Shown here: positions 20,617 to 29,166 of the stretch, in pieces
Layout: every line of letters starts with the position of its first letter
Numbering within the stretch: position 1 is the first letter of the stretch
Assembly (NCBI RefSeq): GCF_034350045.1
Contig: NZ_CP133781.1
Coordinates: forward strand, 3,644,501-3,708,500
Source of the DNA: Pseudomonas sp. CCI4.2
Lineage (GTDB): Bacteria; Pseudomonadota; Gammaproteobacteria; Pseudomonadales; Pseudomonadaceae
Direction of reading: 5' to 3'
DNA: 64,000 nt
Made by a program: the position numbers and the translations under genes
Notes under the pieces: model-generated
What the model was told of the DNA's origin: nothing
Seen by the model: the letters and a program-made list of their open reading frames with translations, nothing else
Databases searched by the model: none

Positions 20617-21336
20617 TTAGGCCCGCGATCGATCAAGGCGGTCGGCCAGTGTGCGCCATGCGCAGATGCCCAGAAAATACGCCGACATCAACAGCCACAG
20701 GCCCATCACCATGGGATTGATGTCGGGATGGTTGACCACCAGCGACAGACTGCACAGCAGCCACACGGACGTAACCGCAATATTGATCGGCATGAACTGA
20801 CGGACGCGGAAGGGGTGAAGAAACTTTATCCGGGTCACGGTCAGCAGTGAAAAGCCGACAACAGTGACCAGCGTTAACCAAGACGGCGGGGAGATGATGT
20901 AAATGCACAGCGCAACGACGTTCCACGCGGCCGGAAAACCCTGGAAATAGTTGTCCTTGCTCTTCATGTTCACGTTGCAAAAGCAGAACAGCGACGAGAC
21001 CAGAATCAAAGACACCGTCAGCAGCAGCGTGTAAGCCGGCAACGGAATATAGCGATAGATGAACAGCGCCGGGATGAATACATAGGTCAAGTAGTCGATA
21101 ACCAAGTCCAGAATCGACCCGTCGAAATTGGGCAATACCGATGAAACATTGACCTTGCGTGCCAGCGCTCCGTCCAGTCCATCCACGATCAGAGCAACCC
21201 CCAACCACAGTAGGCAGGCTTTGGGCTGACCGTCGAATAACGCAATCGTCGCCAAAAACGCCGTGACTACGCCCGTCGCGGTAAAACCATGGGCGCCCCA
21301 TGCTTTGAGCCTGGCAATGCTTAAACTAGATATCAC
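20617..21336 (-). CDS. pcs: Phosphatidylcholine synthase (CDP-alcohol phosphatidyltransferase)
   Basis: 239 residues from GTG 21336, preceded by GGAG at 9 bases and giving the usual family N-terminus VISSLSIARLKAWGAHG; an in-frame ATG at 21363 is the alternative. The CDP-alcohol phosphatidyltransferase signature DG-x2-DG-x2-AR-x8-G-x3-D-x3-D is fully present in DGLDGALARKV...NFDGSILDLVIDY. About eight membrane helices follow. Pcs makes phosphatidylcholine in one step from choline and CDP-diacylglycerol at the inner membrane. The NMKSKDNYFQGFPAAWN segment is characteristic of bacterial Pcs. Monocistronic. Confidence 0.88.
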   Translation of the reverse strand: MISSLSIARLKAWGAHGFTATGVVTAFLATIALFDGQPKACLLWLGVALIVDGLDGALARKVNVSSVLPNFDGSILDLVIDYLTYVFIPALFIYRYIPLPAYTLLLTVSLILVSSLFCFCNVNMKSKDNYFQGFPAAWNVVALCIYIISPPSWLTLVTVVGFSLLTVTRIKFLHPFRVRQFMPINIAVTSVWLLCSLSLVVNHPDINPMVMGLWLLMSAYFLGICAWRTLADRLDRSRA

Positions 21337-21568
21337 CGCATCGCTCTCCAGAAAGTTAAGCATGCAAGTTACCACCGTCCAAAGGAAACTGGAAAAACTT
21401 GCCAAGTGGCAACTATCGACCGGGTGGCCAACCCGAAGGTTCATCGAATCATGGGTGCGAGTTGACGGCGGGTAAGCACGCCGAACGAAGGTTTGCGGGC
21501 CATCAGGGCTTGCCAAATGGCCTCGACGTGGTGAAGATCCCGGCTCTTATCTGAGTAACGAGAAGTCC

Positions 21569-21898
21569 ATGAGCGCAGAACTGAGTGAGGAAGAGATGCG
21601 CGAAGCGCTATTCGGCCCTTCGAACACGCCTGATCCCGAGCCGCCAGCGGTGATACCCGAGCCGGAAATTGTCATAAAACCCAAGCCTAGCCCGAAAGCC
21701 CGTTCGGTTTCAAAACCGCTTTCGCCCAAGCTTAGGGTGACGTTGCACGTCACGAATGAGTTCGAAGGCGAGGAAGAAGTGTTTATTTATGATGCGAACA
21801 CTTTGAGCACTTTCGTCGCCGAGCAAGAAGCGAAGAATGAAGCGAAAAAGAAGAAGTTCAAGTATTTCGAAGTGATTTCGGTCAAGCCTATCGTTTAA
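21569..21898 (+). CDS. Hypothetical acidic/basic two-part protein
   Basis: 109 residues. The N-terminus is acidic (MSAELSEEEMREALFG), then a Pro-rich linker (PEPPAVIPEPEIVIKPKPSPK), then a compact C-terminal domain beginning LRVTLHVTNEFEGEEEVFIYD with a Lys-rich stretch (EAKKKKFKYFEV). No signal peptide or membrane segment. The family is not recognised; the layout suggests a disordered linker joined to a small beta-rich domain. Stands alone between pcs and the SleB-type hydrolase. Confidence 0.65.
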   Translation: MSAELSEEEMREALFGPSNTPDPEPPAVIPEPEIVIKPKPSPKARSVSKPLSPKLRVTLHVTNEFEGEEEVFIYDANTLSTFVAEQEAKNEAKKKKFKYFEVISVKPIV

Positions 21899-22093
21899 CC
21901 GCACAGGATTACCGGCGCTTGATGCGCAGAATTTCGCAGACTGTTGGAATGATTTGAACAGTGGCGTGTCGACTCTTTACCGCCAGATTTTAGTGCGAAT
22001 GTCTCTTTCACCCCATGACTGACTGGCCTTAATCCGTAGGTTAATCATGGCGTGATTGCAGGATCAATTTTGCCTCAATCATCAGGGTCGACC

Positions 22094-22714
22094 ATGCGCC
22101 TCATTTGGATAGCAACGTGCTGGGCAATTGTTGTTTTCGGGGGGCAGGCGAGCGGGGCGCAGAAAGATCCCAGCACGGAAGTCGCGGTGGTCAAAGCGCA
22201 GGTCCTTGAGCAGAAAGCGGCCGACAAGGAAAGCATTGCGCCTTTGCCTCAGGCCGCGACCATCACCAAATCTGAAATTCAGGCGGTTGACCCCGCAGGC
22301 GCAGCGCCGGTGGACGATGCGATCACGTGCTTGTCTCGGACGATTTACTGGGAAGCCAAGGGCGGAACATCGACTGACATGGAAGATGTCGCCAATGTGA
22401 TCTTGAATCGGATCGGCCACGACGGCTTTCCGGGTACGATTTGTGAAGTGGTCAAGCAAGGGGCTGAAAAGAAGGTATGTCAGTTCTCATGGTGGTGTGA
22501 CGGGCGTTCCGATCAGGTAGACGAGGACGACCGTTACACGGCTGCCAAGGAAATAGCGCGCAAAGCCCTCAACCAACAACTCAAGGATCGAACCGGTGGC
22601 GCCATGTATTTTCACGACAAAAAAGTGAACCCCAGTTGGGCAAAGGAATACATCAAGACCACTGAGACCGACACGTTCCTGTTCTACAAACCTCACGACG
22701 GCAAGGCGAAGTAA
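22094..22714 (+). CDS. SleB-type cell wall hydrolase (Hydrolase_2 domain)
   Basis: 206 residues from ATG 22094, with AGGGT upstream. The N-terminal hydrophobic segment (LIWIATCWAIVVFGGQASG) is a signal peptide. A linker of ~55 residues precedes the catalytic domain: CLSRTIYWEAKGG (catalytic Glu of the SleB family), VANVILNRI, GFPGTICEVV, CQFSWWCDG and AKEIARKAL. This is the organisation of SleB/CwlJ-type hydrolases found widely in proteobacteria, acting on peptidoglycan in the periplasm. Its role in a non-sporing bacterium is presumably wall turnover. Confidence 0.85.
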   Translation: MRLIWIATCWAIVVFGGQASGAQKDPSTEVAVVKAQVLEQKAADKESIAPLPQAATITKSEIQAVDPAGAAPVDDAITCLSRTIYWEAKGGTSTDMEDVANVILNRIGHDGFPGTICEVVKQGAEKKVCQFSWWCDGRSDQVDEDDRYTAAKEIARKALNQQLKDRTGGAMYFHDKKVNPSWAKEYIKTTETDTFLFYKPHDGKAK

Positions 22715-22717
22715 GGT

Positions 22718-23479
22718 TTACAGCGGGTCAGGTGAACCCATTCCTTTTTTTTGAAGAAGGCGCAACGTCTGTTTATCAGCGAGCGCTTTCATCAGGATCG
22801 CGGCATCAGCAGCGTGGCTGGAGTCGTTGGCGATACCGGCGGCATAACGGGTGTAGCTCTGTATTGCCTTCGGCAACGGCCCGACGTACTGGATGTTTTT
22901 AACTGCGAACAGCTCGCTGATTTGATGGATCGCCAAGGTTGCTTTGCCATCCACCAGCGTGGTGCCCACTAAACCGCCGTTGACCAGTACTGCTTTGTTC
23001 GCGATGTCATCCGCAATCCCCAGTCGGCTAAACAGCGCAGAAAGATAAACTCCCGATGAACCCCCTGATGAAGGACTGATATACGCCACCCGTTGCTGCG
23101 AGAGCAGGGTGTTTTTGAACCGGTCTACAGTTGATATATCGGGTTTCGGCGCGCCTAAGGGCACGGCGACCCCAATGCCCACCTTGGCCACGTTTCTAAC
23201 TGAGCCCTGCGCCAGTTTGCCGGAGCGTTCTAATGTCGACGCCAGGGTGTCCGTCAGGATCGCTACGTCGAAGGACTCTCCCGCGTCGATCCGTTTGCTC
23301 AACTCGCCAGCCGTTGCGTTGGAAATAATCAGGTTGATATGGGCTGATGTTTTGAGCCTCGGCGCCATCGCTACAAGGATTGGCTTGAACGCGCCTGCGG
23401 TCAGGACGTTCAAATCTCCAGCCTGCGCGTTGCTGAAAGCGGCTGACGTTATCAGCATGAACAGAAGCGTTAATCTCAT
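22718..23479 (-). CDS. ModA-like periplasmic substrate-binding protein
   Basis: 253 residues from ATG 23479 (GTG at 23488 possible). Signal peptide MRLTLLFMLITSAAFSNAQA. The mature domain is a type II binding protein of the molybdate/ModA group: LNVLTAGAFKPILVAMAP, IISNATAGELSKRIDAGESFDVAILTD, AYISPSSGGSSGVYLSALF. No modB or modC lies next to it, so it is an orphan and may bind an oxyanion or organic acid for another transporter or a sensor. Its 3-prime end nearly abuts the convergent hydrolase gene. Confidence 0.8.
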   Translation of the reverse strand: MRLTLLFMLITSAAFSNAQAGDLNVLTAGAFKPILVAMAPRLKTSAHINLIISNATAGELSKRIDAGESFDVAILTDTLASTLERSGKLAQGSVRNVAKVGIGVAVPLGAPKPDISTVDRFKNTLLSQQRVAYISPSSGGSSGVYLSALFSRLGIADDIANKAVLVNGGLVGTTLVDGKATLAIHQISELFAVKNIQYVGPLPKAIQSYTRYAAGIANDSSHAADAAILMKALADKQTLRLLQKKGMGSPDPL

Positions 23480-23558
23480 TTTCCGCACCGTATCGGTTGG
23501 TCTTAAGGTGTCTGTTTGAGGATGCGCTCAACGTTAAACGGTCTACAGGGGGAATTCC

Positions 23559-23720
23559 ATGACGCACCCGACTGTTTTCACCCGACGGAAAATACTGACA
23601 CTGGCTGCCGGTGCTTCTGCGGTTTTAATCTTCGATTCGTCCCCCCGCCGCGCTACATGGCCGAAAACGCCGGTGCTGACCGAGGCGCAGCGGCAACAGT
23701 TGATTGAGTGGGTGGCTTGA
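23559..23720 (+). CDS. Small protein with twin-arginine-like signal
   Basis: 53 residues from ATG 23559, which has AGGGGG at ideal distance. The N-terminus FTRRKILTLAAGASAVLIF resembles a Tat signal peptide; the short remainder ends TEAQRQQLIEWVA. It may be a genuine small exported protein or the truncated start of a longer Tat substrate such as an oxidoreductase subunit. Family not recognised. Confidence 0.4.
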   Translation: MTHPTVFTRRKILTLAAGASAVLIFDSSPRRATWPKTPVLTEAQRQQLIEWVA

Positions 23721-23913
23721 GTTAGCAACTCATGCGGTGTGTCAAATACAAAGGCCTCTCGAATGAATTCGGTCTCACACAGGCTGTGTGAAAACTACTG
23801 CGCTCGGCATTACTGCGTTAAAAACAGGCGTTTTCACACGGCCTGCACAGATAATCCGAGATTCCGTGTGGGTTCTATAGGCGCTGCCGAAGGCTGCGAG
23901 GTCGGCACGGCTC

Positions 23914-24128
23914 TGGGGTTTCGTTGACACGGTTGATAGCGAGCAGCCGTGGATACTGTGGGAGCAGGCTTGCCTGCGAAGGGGCCGTGTAATCGCGCCG
24001 CTGATGTCGAGCTGAAACCTGGGTCGCTTGCAATGATGTTTTCGTTGGCAAGCCAATCTCCCACAGAGACATCGGCAGACACGAAGTAGTAGGCACTGAA
24101 AATCGGATCGCAGCCTTAGCGCCTACAG
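23914..24128 (-). repeat. Composite dispersed repeat, copy B
   Basis: Reverse-orientation relative of copy A: GGTTGATAGCGAGCAGCC, GTGGGAGCAGGCTTGCCTGC, AGCTGAAACCTGGGTCGCTT, TCGTTGGCAAGCCAATCTCC and AGTAGTAGGCACTGAA occur in the same relative order. Open frames that cross it are repeat translations, not genes. The rest of 23721-24200 holds GGACCGAATTCATTCG half-arms (23760-23774 inverted, 24155-24170) and a hairpin around 23770-23845 (GTGTGAAAAC / GTTTTCACAC); no gene was found there. Confidence 0.7.
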
Positions 24129-24200
24129 AAATTTATGTGTCGCCAGAATCCGTAGGACCGAATTCATTCGTATCGGGGGGAATGCGACGCGGTGTTTCCG

Positions 24201-24839
24201 TCATACCGTAGCCCGACTTACTTCACTCAACCCCACCGAACTCCAGGCGGCTTCAGCGAGTTCTTCCCGGTAGGTCATGGGGCTGTGTTTCACGCGTCCG
24301 GACAGCCAGGCCCGGCAGTAATTTTCGGCCTGACCAATGATCAAAGACGGCACCAACTCCATGGGCAGTGCTTTTAGTTCGCGACTGTGGAGAGGGTCTT
24401 TTAACCAAACGGACAGTTTTGAATGACGCGACTTATTGGCCAGCACCAGTTGCTCATTGAAAGGACCTTTGGTCACCGCATGCCGCGCGTGGTACTGAAA
24501 CCTTGCCCAGTCGGGTTGGCTTTCCACCCAGTCGACGTAGCTGTAGACCAGCGCGTGCACCCATTCCCTAGAGGTTGTAGCTTCGGCCAGAAAGCTGTCA
24601 CGCAAGCGCGTCTGGTCCTCAATGGCGGTAAGAAACAGCGCGGCGACTACCCCATCTTTGTTGCCAAAGTGATGATAAATTGCGCCGACGCTGGTCTCGC
24701 ACGCGACCCGAAGGGTGTCGATGGTCGTGGCCTCTATCCCGTGCTCATTGAACAGTGACAGGGCTGTTTTAAGAATCGAGCGTTTCAGCTCGGCTCTTCT
24801 GCCGGGATAGCAGCGGTCGAGCAAGTCTAGGGTTTCCAT
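24201..24839 (-). CDS. TetR family transcriptional repressor
   Basis: 212 residues from ATG 24839. The N-terminal HTH is canonical for TetR (ILKTALSLFNEHGIEATTID, then TSVGAIYHHFGNKDGVVAALF). The C-terminal ligand domain starts YSYVDWVESQPDWARFQYHARH. The gene is divergent from a thioesterase-fold gene, and the spacer carries clear palindromes, so it very probably represses that gene and itself in response to an acyl or hydrophobic ligand. The ribosome site is weak and the start therefore somewhat uncertain. Confidence 0.88.
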   Translation of the reverse strand: METLDLLDRCYPGRRAELKRSILKTALSLFNEHGIEATTIDTLRVACETSVGAIYHHFGNKDGVVAALFLTAIEDQTRLRDSFLAEATTSREWVHALVYSYVDWVESQPDWARFQYHARHAVTKGPFNEQLVLANKSRHSKLSVWLKDPLHSRELKALPMELVPSLIIGQAENYCRAWLSGRVKHSPMTYREELAEAAWSSVGLSEVSRATV

Positions 24840-24921
24840 GCTGTTTGCCAGGCCAAAGGTTGCGATAGTAAGGCAGATCACGGCAGCGGGGGAATGCGCC
24901 GGATTGACAGGTGTGGAGTTT

Positions 24922-24965
24922 ACGGAATATTGTTCCTTTACGGAATAATATTCTGTAATTATTCC
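24922..24965. promoter_or_regulatory. TetR operator region with nested palindromes
   Basis: GGAATAAT-N8-ATTATTCC at 24942-24965 is a perfect 8-bp inverted repeat. Just upstream, GGAATATTGTTCC (24924-24936) is a second palindrome, and TTTACGGAATA occurs twice (24919 and 24938). The palindrome block ends about 20 bases before the thioesterase start, where a TetR dimer would block transcription. Confidence 0.65.
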
Positions 24966-24986
24966 ACTCCCACATCGAGGTGCGCT

Positions 24987-25427
24987 ATGAGCCAAACCCT
25001 TAGTCTTTACAACAGCGTCGGCCCTGCTGCATTCAGCAACATGGCCTGCACAATGGCCCCCTATTTCAGCTCCATTACCCCCGAAATCACCGAGCTCCGG
25101 CCGGGTTATTCGGTGGTGACAGCGCCGTTCCGCAAGGAAATTACCAACCATTTGGGCACGGTGCATGCGATAGCACTGTGCAACGCCGCCGAGCTGGCCG
25201 GCGGCACGATGACCGACGTATCGATCCCGGAAGGCGCACGCTGGATTCCCAAGGGCATGACCGTCGAATACCTGGCGAAAGCCAAAACCAACATTCGCGC
25301 CGTAGCGGACGGCAGTGCCATCGACTGGGCGACAGCAGGGGACAAAATCGTTCCCGTGGACATCTTCGATGAGGACGGGGTCAAAGTGTTTACGGCGAAA
25401 ATCACCATGAACGTGAAATTCGGGTGA
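24987..25427 (+). CDS. Hotdog-fold thioesterase (DUF4442-like)
   Basis: 146 residues from ATG 24987, with GAGG upstream. The hotdog pattern is clear: SITPEITELRPGYSVVTAPFRKEITNHLGTVHAIALCNAAELAGGTMTD, with the His-x-Gly-Thr-Val-His and Glu/Asn positions of PaaI/DUF4442 thioesterases, followed by WIPKGMTVEYLAKAKTNIRA. It likely hydrolyses an acyl-CoA thioester; the substrate is unknown. Divergent from a TetR repressor with operators in between. Confidence 0.82.
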   Translation: MSQTLSLYNSVGPAAFSNMACTMAPYFSSITPEITELRPGYSVVTAPFRKEITNHLGTVHAIALCNAAELAGGTMTDVSIPEGARWIPKGMTVEYLAKAKTNIRAVADGSAIDWATAGDKIVPVDIFDEDGVKVFTAKITMNVKFG

Positions 25428-25439
25428 TCCCACAGTATC

Positions 25440-25790
25440 TGCGCCCTATCACCGACATGTTTCTGGCCGATCGCTTGTAAGCTTTGAAGTCTATGAACAC
25501 CCGCAACTTGAGAGCAGGGTGCTTGTCCGGGGGCCACATGATCTTGAAGGTGCCGGATGCAGAACAGCCGGGAAGGATTCGGACCCGCTTGCCGCAGTCC
25601 AACCCTTCGCGGCTTCGAGAGTGTTGCAGACCATGGAGATCGGCAGTTGCAGATCAATCTCCTGCTGATCATTGCGCAGCGGCCAGACCTGTAACTTACG
25701 GGTGTTGGGGAAGCGAAATTGGATGCAGGCATGCTGCAACAGCCGTGGCAGAACTTTTGAAAAAACAGGATGGCATATGTCTACCACCGA
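25440..25790 (-). pseudogene. LysR-type regulator remnant (effector domain)
   Basis: In one minus-strand frame FRFPNTRKLQVWPLRNDQQ and IDLQLPISMVCNTLEAAKG match the middle of a LysR effector domain. In another frame GTFKIMWPPDKHPALKLRVFIDF matches its C-terminal end. The two are separated by a frameshift near 25600, and no HTH domain is found upstream, where the PEP-mutase-family gene begins. It is a 5-prime-truncated, frameshifted relic. Confidence 0.6.
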
Positions 25791-26604
25791 AAAAGCACTG
25801 ATATTCCAGCGTTGTCACAGACGGAACCAGCCGTTAATTGTTCCCAATCCTTGGGATGCAGGCAGCGCTAAGGTACTGGCGGCGCTTGGGTTTGAAGCGT
25901 TGGCCACCACCAGCGCGGGCTTGGCCTTCAGCTTGGGGAAAAAAGATGCTGAAGGAGCTCTATCGCGTGATGAGGTGCTTGAGAATGCACGGTGCATAGT
26001 TGAAGCAACTGATTTGCCGGTAAGCGCAGACCTAGAAAATGGATTTGGGGACTCGCCCGAAGAGGTGGCTTACACCATCCATGCCGCTGCGAAAGTCGGG
26101 CTTGTTGGGGGTTCAATCGAAGATGCAACCGGTCAGTTGAACCGTCCCCTCTATGATTTCAATCATGCCGTAGAGCGCGTTGCCGCGGGCGTCGAGGCAG
26201 CACGAAGTCTTCCGTTTCCTTTCGTCTTCGTGGCGCGCGCCGAAAATTACATCTGTGGTCGGCCTGACCTGGACGATACGCTTCGCCGGCTAATCGCTTT
26301 TCAAGAGGCGGGTGCCGATGTTTTGTTCGCACCTGGGTTACCTGATTTGGAAACCATTCGACTTGTCTGCGATGCGTTGGAAAAACCCGTCAATGTTGTG
26401 ATGGGGTTGAGCGGTTGTGCATTTACTGTCGATGAACTCGCTCACGCTGGGGTCCAGAGAATAAGTCTTGGCAGCTCGCTCGCAAGGGCTGCGCTGGGGG
26501 CGTTTATCCGCGCCGCCGAAGAGGTAAAAAACAACGGCACGTTTAGTTTTGCAGGCAGCGCTATAAGCTTTGCTGACGCGAACCGGTTAATGACTCGCCG
26601 CTGA
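25777..26604 (+). CDS. Isocitrate lyase/PEP phosphonomutase family enzyme
   Basis: 275 residues from ATG 25777 (AGGA upstream); a longer frame from 25672 overlaps the LysR relic and was rejected. The TIM-barrel family is evident from LIVPNPWDAGSAKVLAALGFEALATTSAG, LPVSADLENGFGDSPEEVA, GLVGGSIEDATG, RAENYICGRPDLDDTL and ADVLFAPGLPD. Members cleave or form C-C or C-P bonds next to a carboxylate with Mg2+; this subgroup (2-methylisocitrate lyase/oxaloacetate-decarboxylase-like) is mostly uncharacterised. Cytoplasmic. Stands alone. Confidence 0.85.
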   Translation: MSTTEKALIFQRCHRRNQPLIVPNPWDAGSAKVLAALGFEALATTSAGLAFSLGKKDAEGALSRDEVLENARCIVEATDLPVSADLENGFGDSPEEVAYTIHAAAKVGLVGGSIEDATGQLNRPLYDFNHAVERVAAGVEAARSLPFPFVFVARAENYICGRPDLDDTLRRLIAFQEAGADVLFAPGLPDLETIRLVCDALEKPVNVVMGLSGCAFTVDELAHAGVQRISLGSSLARAALGAFIRAAEEVKNNGTFSFAGSAISFADANRLMTRR

Positions 26605-26630
26605 TATAACCTGCAGTCAGGGATCTTGAT

Positions 26631-27155
26631 TCAGGCAATACCGGAGGTCCGATAAACCAGGCTGCTTTCTTTACCCGGAACGTCGTCTAACGTTCCGTAC
26701 AACTGCATGCCACTTTTTTGGAGAACATGTATCGACGCCAGATTGCTCGGCCTGACTAAGCCAAACACATACTCGCCGGGGTGGATGAGGGCGGCTTGCT
26801 GCAGGGCTGTCAGCGCAATCTCGGTTGCGAACCCTTTGCCCCACGCCTCAAAAGCTAATCGGTACCCTACATTCAGCCTGGTTGTTTCGTTGTAGGGATG
26901 AAAGGTAAGCCCTCCAAACCCCAGCGGCACGTCCGGTTCGTCCCTAGAAAGAATCGCCCACTGCCCAAACCCATGTTCATCCCAATGACCAATCAGCTTA
27001 CTCAGTGCCTGGTAGGCCGCCGCTTCATCCAGGATCGGGCCGGCGGGGTTGAATTGTTGGGTCCTGGGGTCACCAAATATCGTGAAGAACGTCGTTAAAT
27101 CGCTGATTTCCGGGCGCCGAAAGATGAGCCTTTTAGAGATTGTTAGTTCAGTCAT
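26631..27155 (-). CDS. GNAT acetyltransferase, RimJ/RimL-like
   Basis: 174 residues. ISKRLIFRRPEISDLTTFF is the typical start of RimJ/RimL-type GNATs. YRLAFEAWGKGFATEIALTALQQA is the acetyl-CoA loop and HVLQKSGMQLYG the last strand-helix. AAAGGA precedes ATG. Substrate unknown; relatives acetylate ribosomal proteins or small molecules. Confidence 0.87.
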   Translation of the reverse strand: MTELTISKRLIFRRPEISDLTTFFTIFGDPRTQQFNPAGPILDEAAAYQALSKLIGHWDEHGFGQWAILSRDEPDVPLGFGGLTFHPYNETTRLNVGYRLAFEAWGKGFATEIALTALQQAALIHPGEYVFGLVRPSNLASIHVLQKSGMQLYGTLDDVPGKESSLVYRTSGIA

Positions 27156-27376
27156 TTCGAATCCTTTGCTTTTCTTTCTCGGCTTTTAGAGTTTTACGGT
27201 GTTTTTTATACGGCGACCATTTTGTTTGGCGTCCTCAAAACACCAGTCAGCAATTGCTGTGAACCTGCACACACTCACTGGGTCGGAAAAATAAGCACGC
27301 CTGCCGGAAGCGTCTTAGCAGTGAATCGACGTTTTTGATGGGCGAAATGTCCGCTTATCGAATCGGAGAGTTACCC

Positions 27377-28234
27377 ATGAAATCGTACCCACGGCCGCCA
27401 TTTGCCGATCAACATCAGAGCGTTCCAGGTGATCAACAACGGATGAACCCAGTGCCTGACTGTGGCGAGGAGAGCTACAAAGGTTCAGGGCGTTTGGCCA
27501 ACAAAGTTGCGCTGATCACCGGCGCAGACAGCGGTATTGGTCGGGCGGTGGCGATCGCGTTTGCCCGTGAAGGCGCAGACATTGCCCTTTCTTATCTGGA
27601 TGAACACGAAGACGCCCAAGCCACTGCGCAACTGATCGAACAGGCGGGCCGTCAATGCTTGCTGATGCCCGGCGACCTTGCCCAACGCTCGCAGTGCCTG
27701 AGCATTGTCGATCAGACGGTGGAACGTTTCGGGCGTATCGACATTTTGGTCAATAACGCCGCCTTTCAAATGACCTATCAAAGCCTCGAAGAGATTCCGG
27801 ACGAGGAGTGGGTGCGGACCTTTGATGTGAACATCACCGCCATGTTTCGCATCACTCAGGCGGCGCTTAAATACATGGACAAGGGCAGCTCGATCATCAA
27901 CACCAGCTCGGTCAATTCCGACATGCCGAAGCCAACCTTACTCGCCTATGCTGCGACCAAAGGCGCCATCGCCAATTTCAGCGCCGGGCTCGCCGAATTG
28001 TTGGGCCAGAGAGGCATTAGGGTCAACAGTGTGGCGCCGGGCCCGATTTGGACGCCGCTGATTGTCTCGACCATGACCTCCGAGGACATCACTTCGTTCG
28101 GATCGCAGACGCCGTTGGGTCGGCCTGGCCAACCCGCAGAGCTGGCGCCGCTTTACGTGTTACTGGCGTCAGACGAATCCAGCTACATCTCTGGATCGAG
28201 GATCGGTGTTACGGGCGGTAAACCCATTCTTTGA
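27377..28234 (+). CDS. SDR-family oxidoreductase (YghA-like)
   Basis: 285 residues from ATG 27377, with GGAGAG upstream. The ~45-residue N-terminal extension with PFADQHQSVPGDQQRMNP is characteristic of YghA/GsiB-associated SDRs. The Rossmann core has ALITGADSGIGRAVAIAFA (TG-x3-G-x-G), LVNNAAFQ, and the catalytic Ser-Tyr-x3-Lys in INTSSVNS and LAYAATKGA. It is an NADP(H)- or NAD(H)-dependent reductase of unknown substrate, often linked to general stress. Monocistronic. Confidence 0.88.
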   Translation: MKSYPRPPFADQHQSVPGDQQRMNPVPDCGEESYKGSGRLANKVALITGADSGIGRAVAIAFAREGADIALSYLDEHEDAQATAQLIEQAGRQCLLMPGDLAQRSQCLSIVDQTVERFGRIDILVNNAAFQMTYQSLEEIPDEEWVRTFDVNITAMFRITQAALKYMDKGSSIINTSSVNSDMPKPTLLAYAATKGAIANFSAGLAELLGQRGIRVNSVAPGPIWTPLIVSTMTSEDITSFGSQTPLGRPGQPAELAPLYVLLASDESSYISGSRIGVTGGKPIL

Positions 28235-28272
28235 CGCCGCGATGGCCGTCGGTTTAAAGAGTAAGCGCGCAC

Positions 28273-29166
28273 CTAGCGTTGCAGCGGGTCGCGCTTTTCA
28301 AGGGTAAGGGAAATACGTTTTCCCGGTTTTGAGGCGATTTTGCTGGCTTGCCCATCCCTTTGCTTGCCGGTACGGGCCTCGCTGATCAGCGCGGGAATCA
28401 ACATGCCTTCAGGTAAATTCTTCCAGAAGCGCGCAGGCAGGTGCCCTTGCATGACTTTGGGGTTCAAGCGCGCCGGGTTGAAGATGTGGCTGTAATACGT
28501 CAGCCATAAATCGCCGCACGGATCGTCAATGTTTTGCGCCAAATGCTGCCAGTTGAGGGGGCAGTGGCGGTGATGAATCAACTGCTGGCCGTCGTAATAA
28601 ACCCCGTCCTGCGGCGTGGCTATCATCCAGCGCTGTTGCCCCATGCGACCGATGAAGTGGGCGCTGGCGCTGTGCAAAATGTCGTGCGCCGGTTCGTGCC
28701 AGGCAACGTACTGAGGCAGTTCGGCGGATTGGATAGGTTTGTCGGTCGCGGGGTGTTTGTCGTCCGAAATCTGATATGGCACCGCGACAAAACGCACAAA
28801 CGCGTGCAGATGATGCGCTTCTCGCTCCACTGTTTTGATCCGGCGGTGCAACTCGCTGCCCAGCTTGTCGCCGGCCAGCATGGCGGTGCGGTCACCATGA
28901 CTGACCCGCCATAACACTTCATACAGCAAACTCCAGCGCTGATCACCACGGTAGCGCGCGGCGTTTTCCATGAGGGCCAGCAACGTCAGGGGAATACGCG
29001 CCTGGAACGGTCCTTGGTGCTCGGAAATCGGTTCGTCGGTGGCAAACAGGTCGGCCGCACTGTGCCGCGACCAGCTCACGCGGGCGGGGTCGATCTGATG
29101 GCTGAGTAGCCAACGGGCTTGCTGTCGCCAGGTGCTGAACAGATCGTCGCAATCGAGGCTGATCAT
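28273..29166 (-). CDS. TIGR03915-type probable DNA metabolism protein
   Basis: About 297 residues from ATG 29166, whose ATGA overlaps the stop of the radical SAM gene; an ATG at 29172 is equally possible. SLDCDDLFSTWRQQARWLL begins the conserved domain; YEVLWRVSHGDRTAML, HLHAFVRFVAVPY, YVAWHEPAHDIL and FWKNLPEGMLIPAL are typical. The family (DUF4130) is always found beside a radical SAM protein and is related to uracil-DNA-glycosylase-linked systems; its activity is unknown. The overlap shows translational coupling to the radical SAM partner. Confidence 0.85.
   Translation of the reverse strand: MISLDCDDLFSTWRQQARWLLSHQIDPARVSWSRHSAADLFATDEPISEHQGPFQARIPLTLLALMENAARYRGDQRWSLLYEVLWRVSHGDRTAMLAGDKLGSELHRRIKTVEREAHHLHAFVRFVAVPYQISDDKHPATDKPIQSAELPQYVAWHEPAHDILHSASAHFIGRMGQQRWMIATPQDGVYYDGQQLIHHRHCPLNWQHLAQNIDDPCGDLWLTYYSHIFNPARLNPKVMQGHLPARFWKNLPEGMLIPALISEARTGKQRDGQASKIASKPGKRISLTLEKRDPLQR

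Noticed and set aside
23775-24096. Several overlapping minus-strand frames of 73-93 codons
   Set aside because: They are translations of composite repeat copy B; similar frames arise from copy C at 30349-30622.
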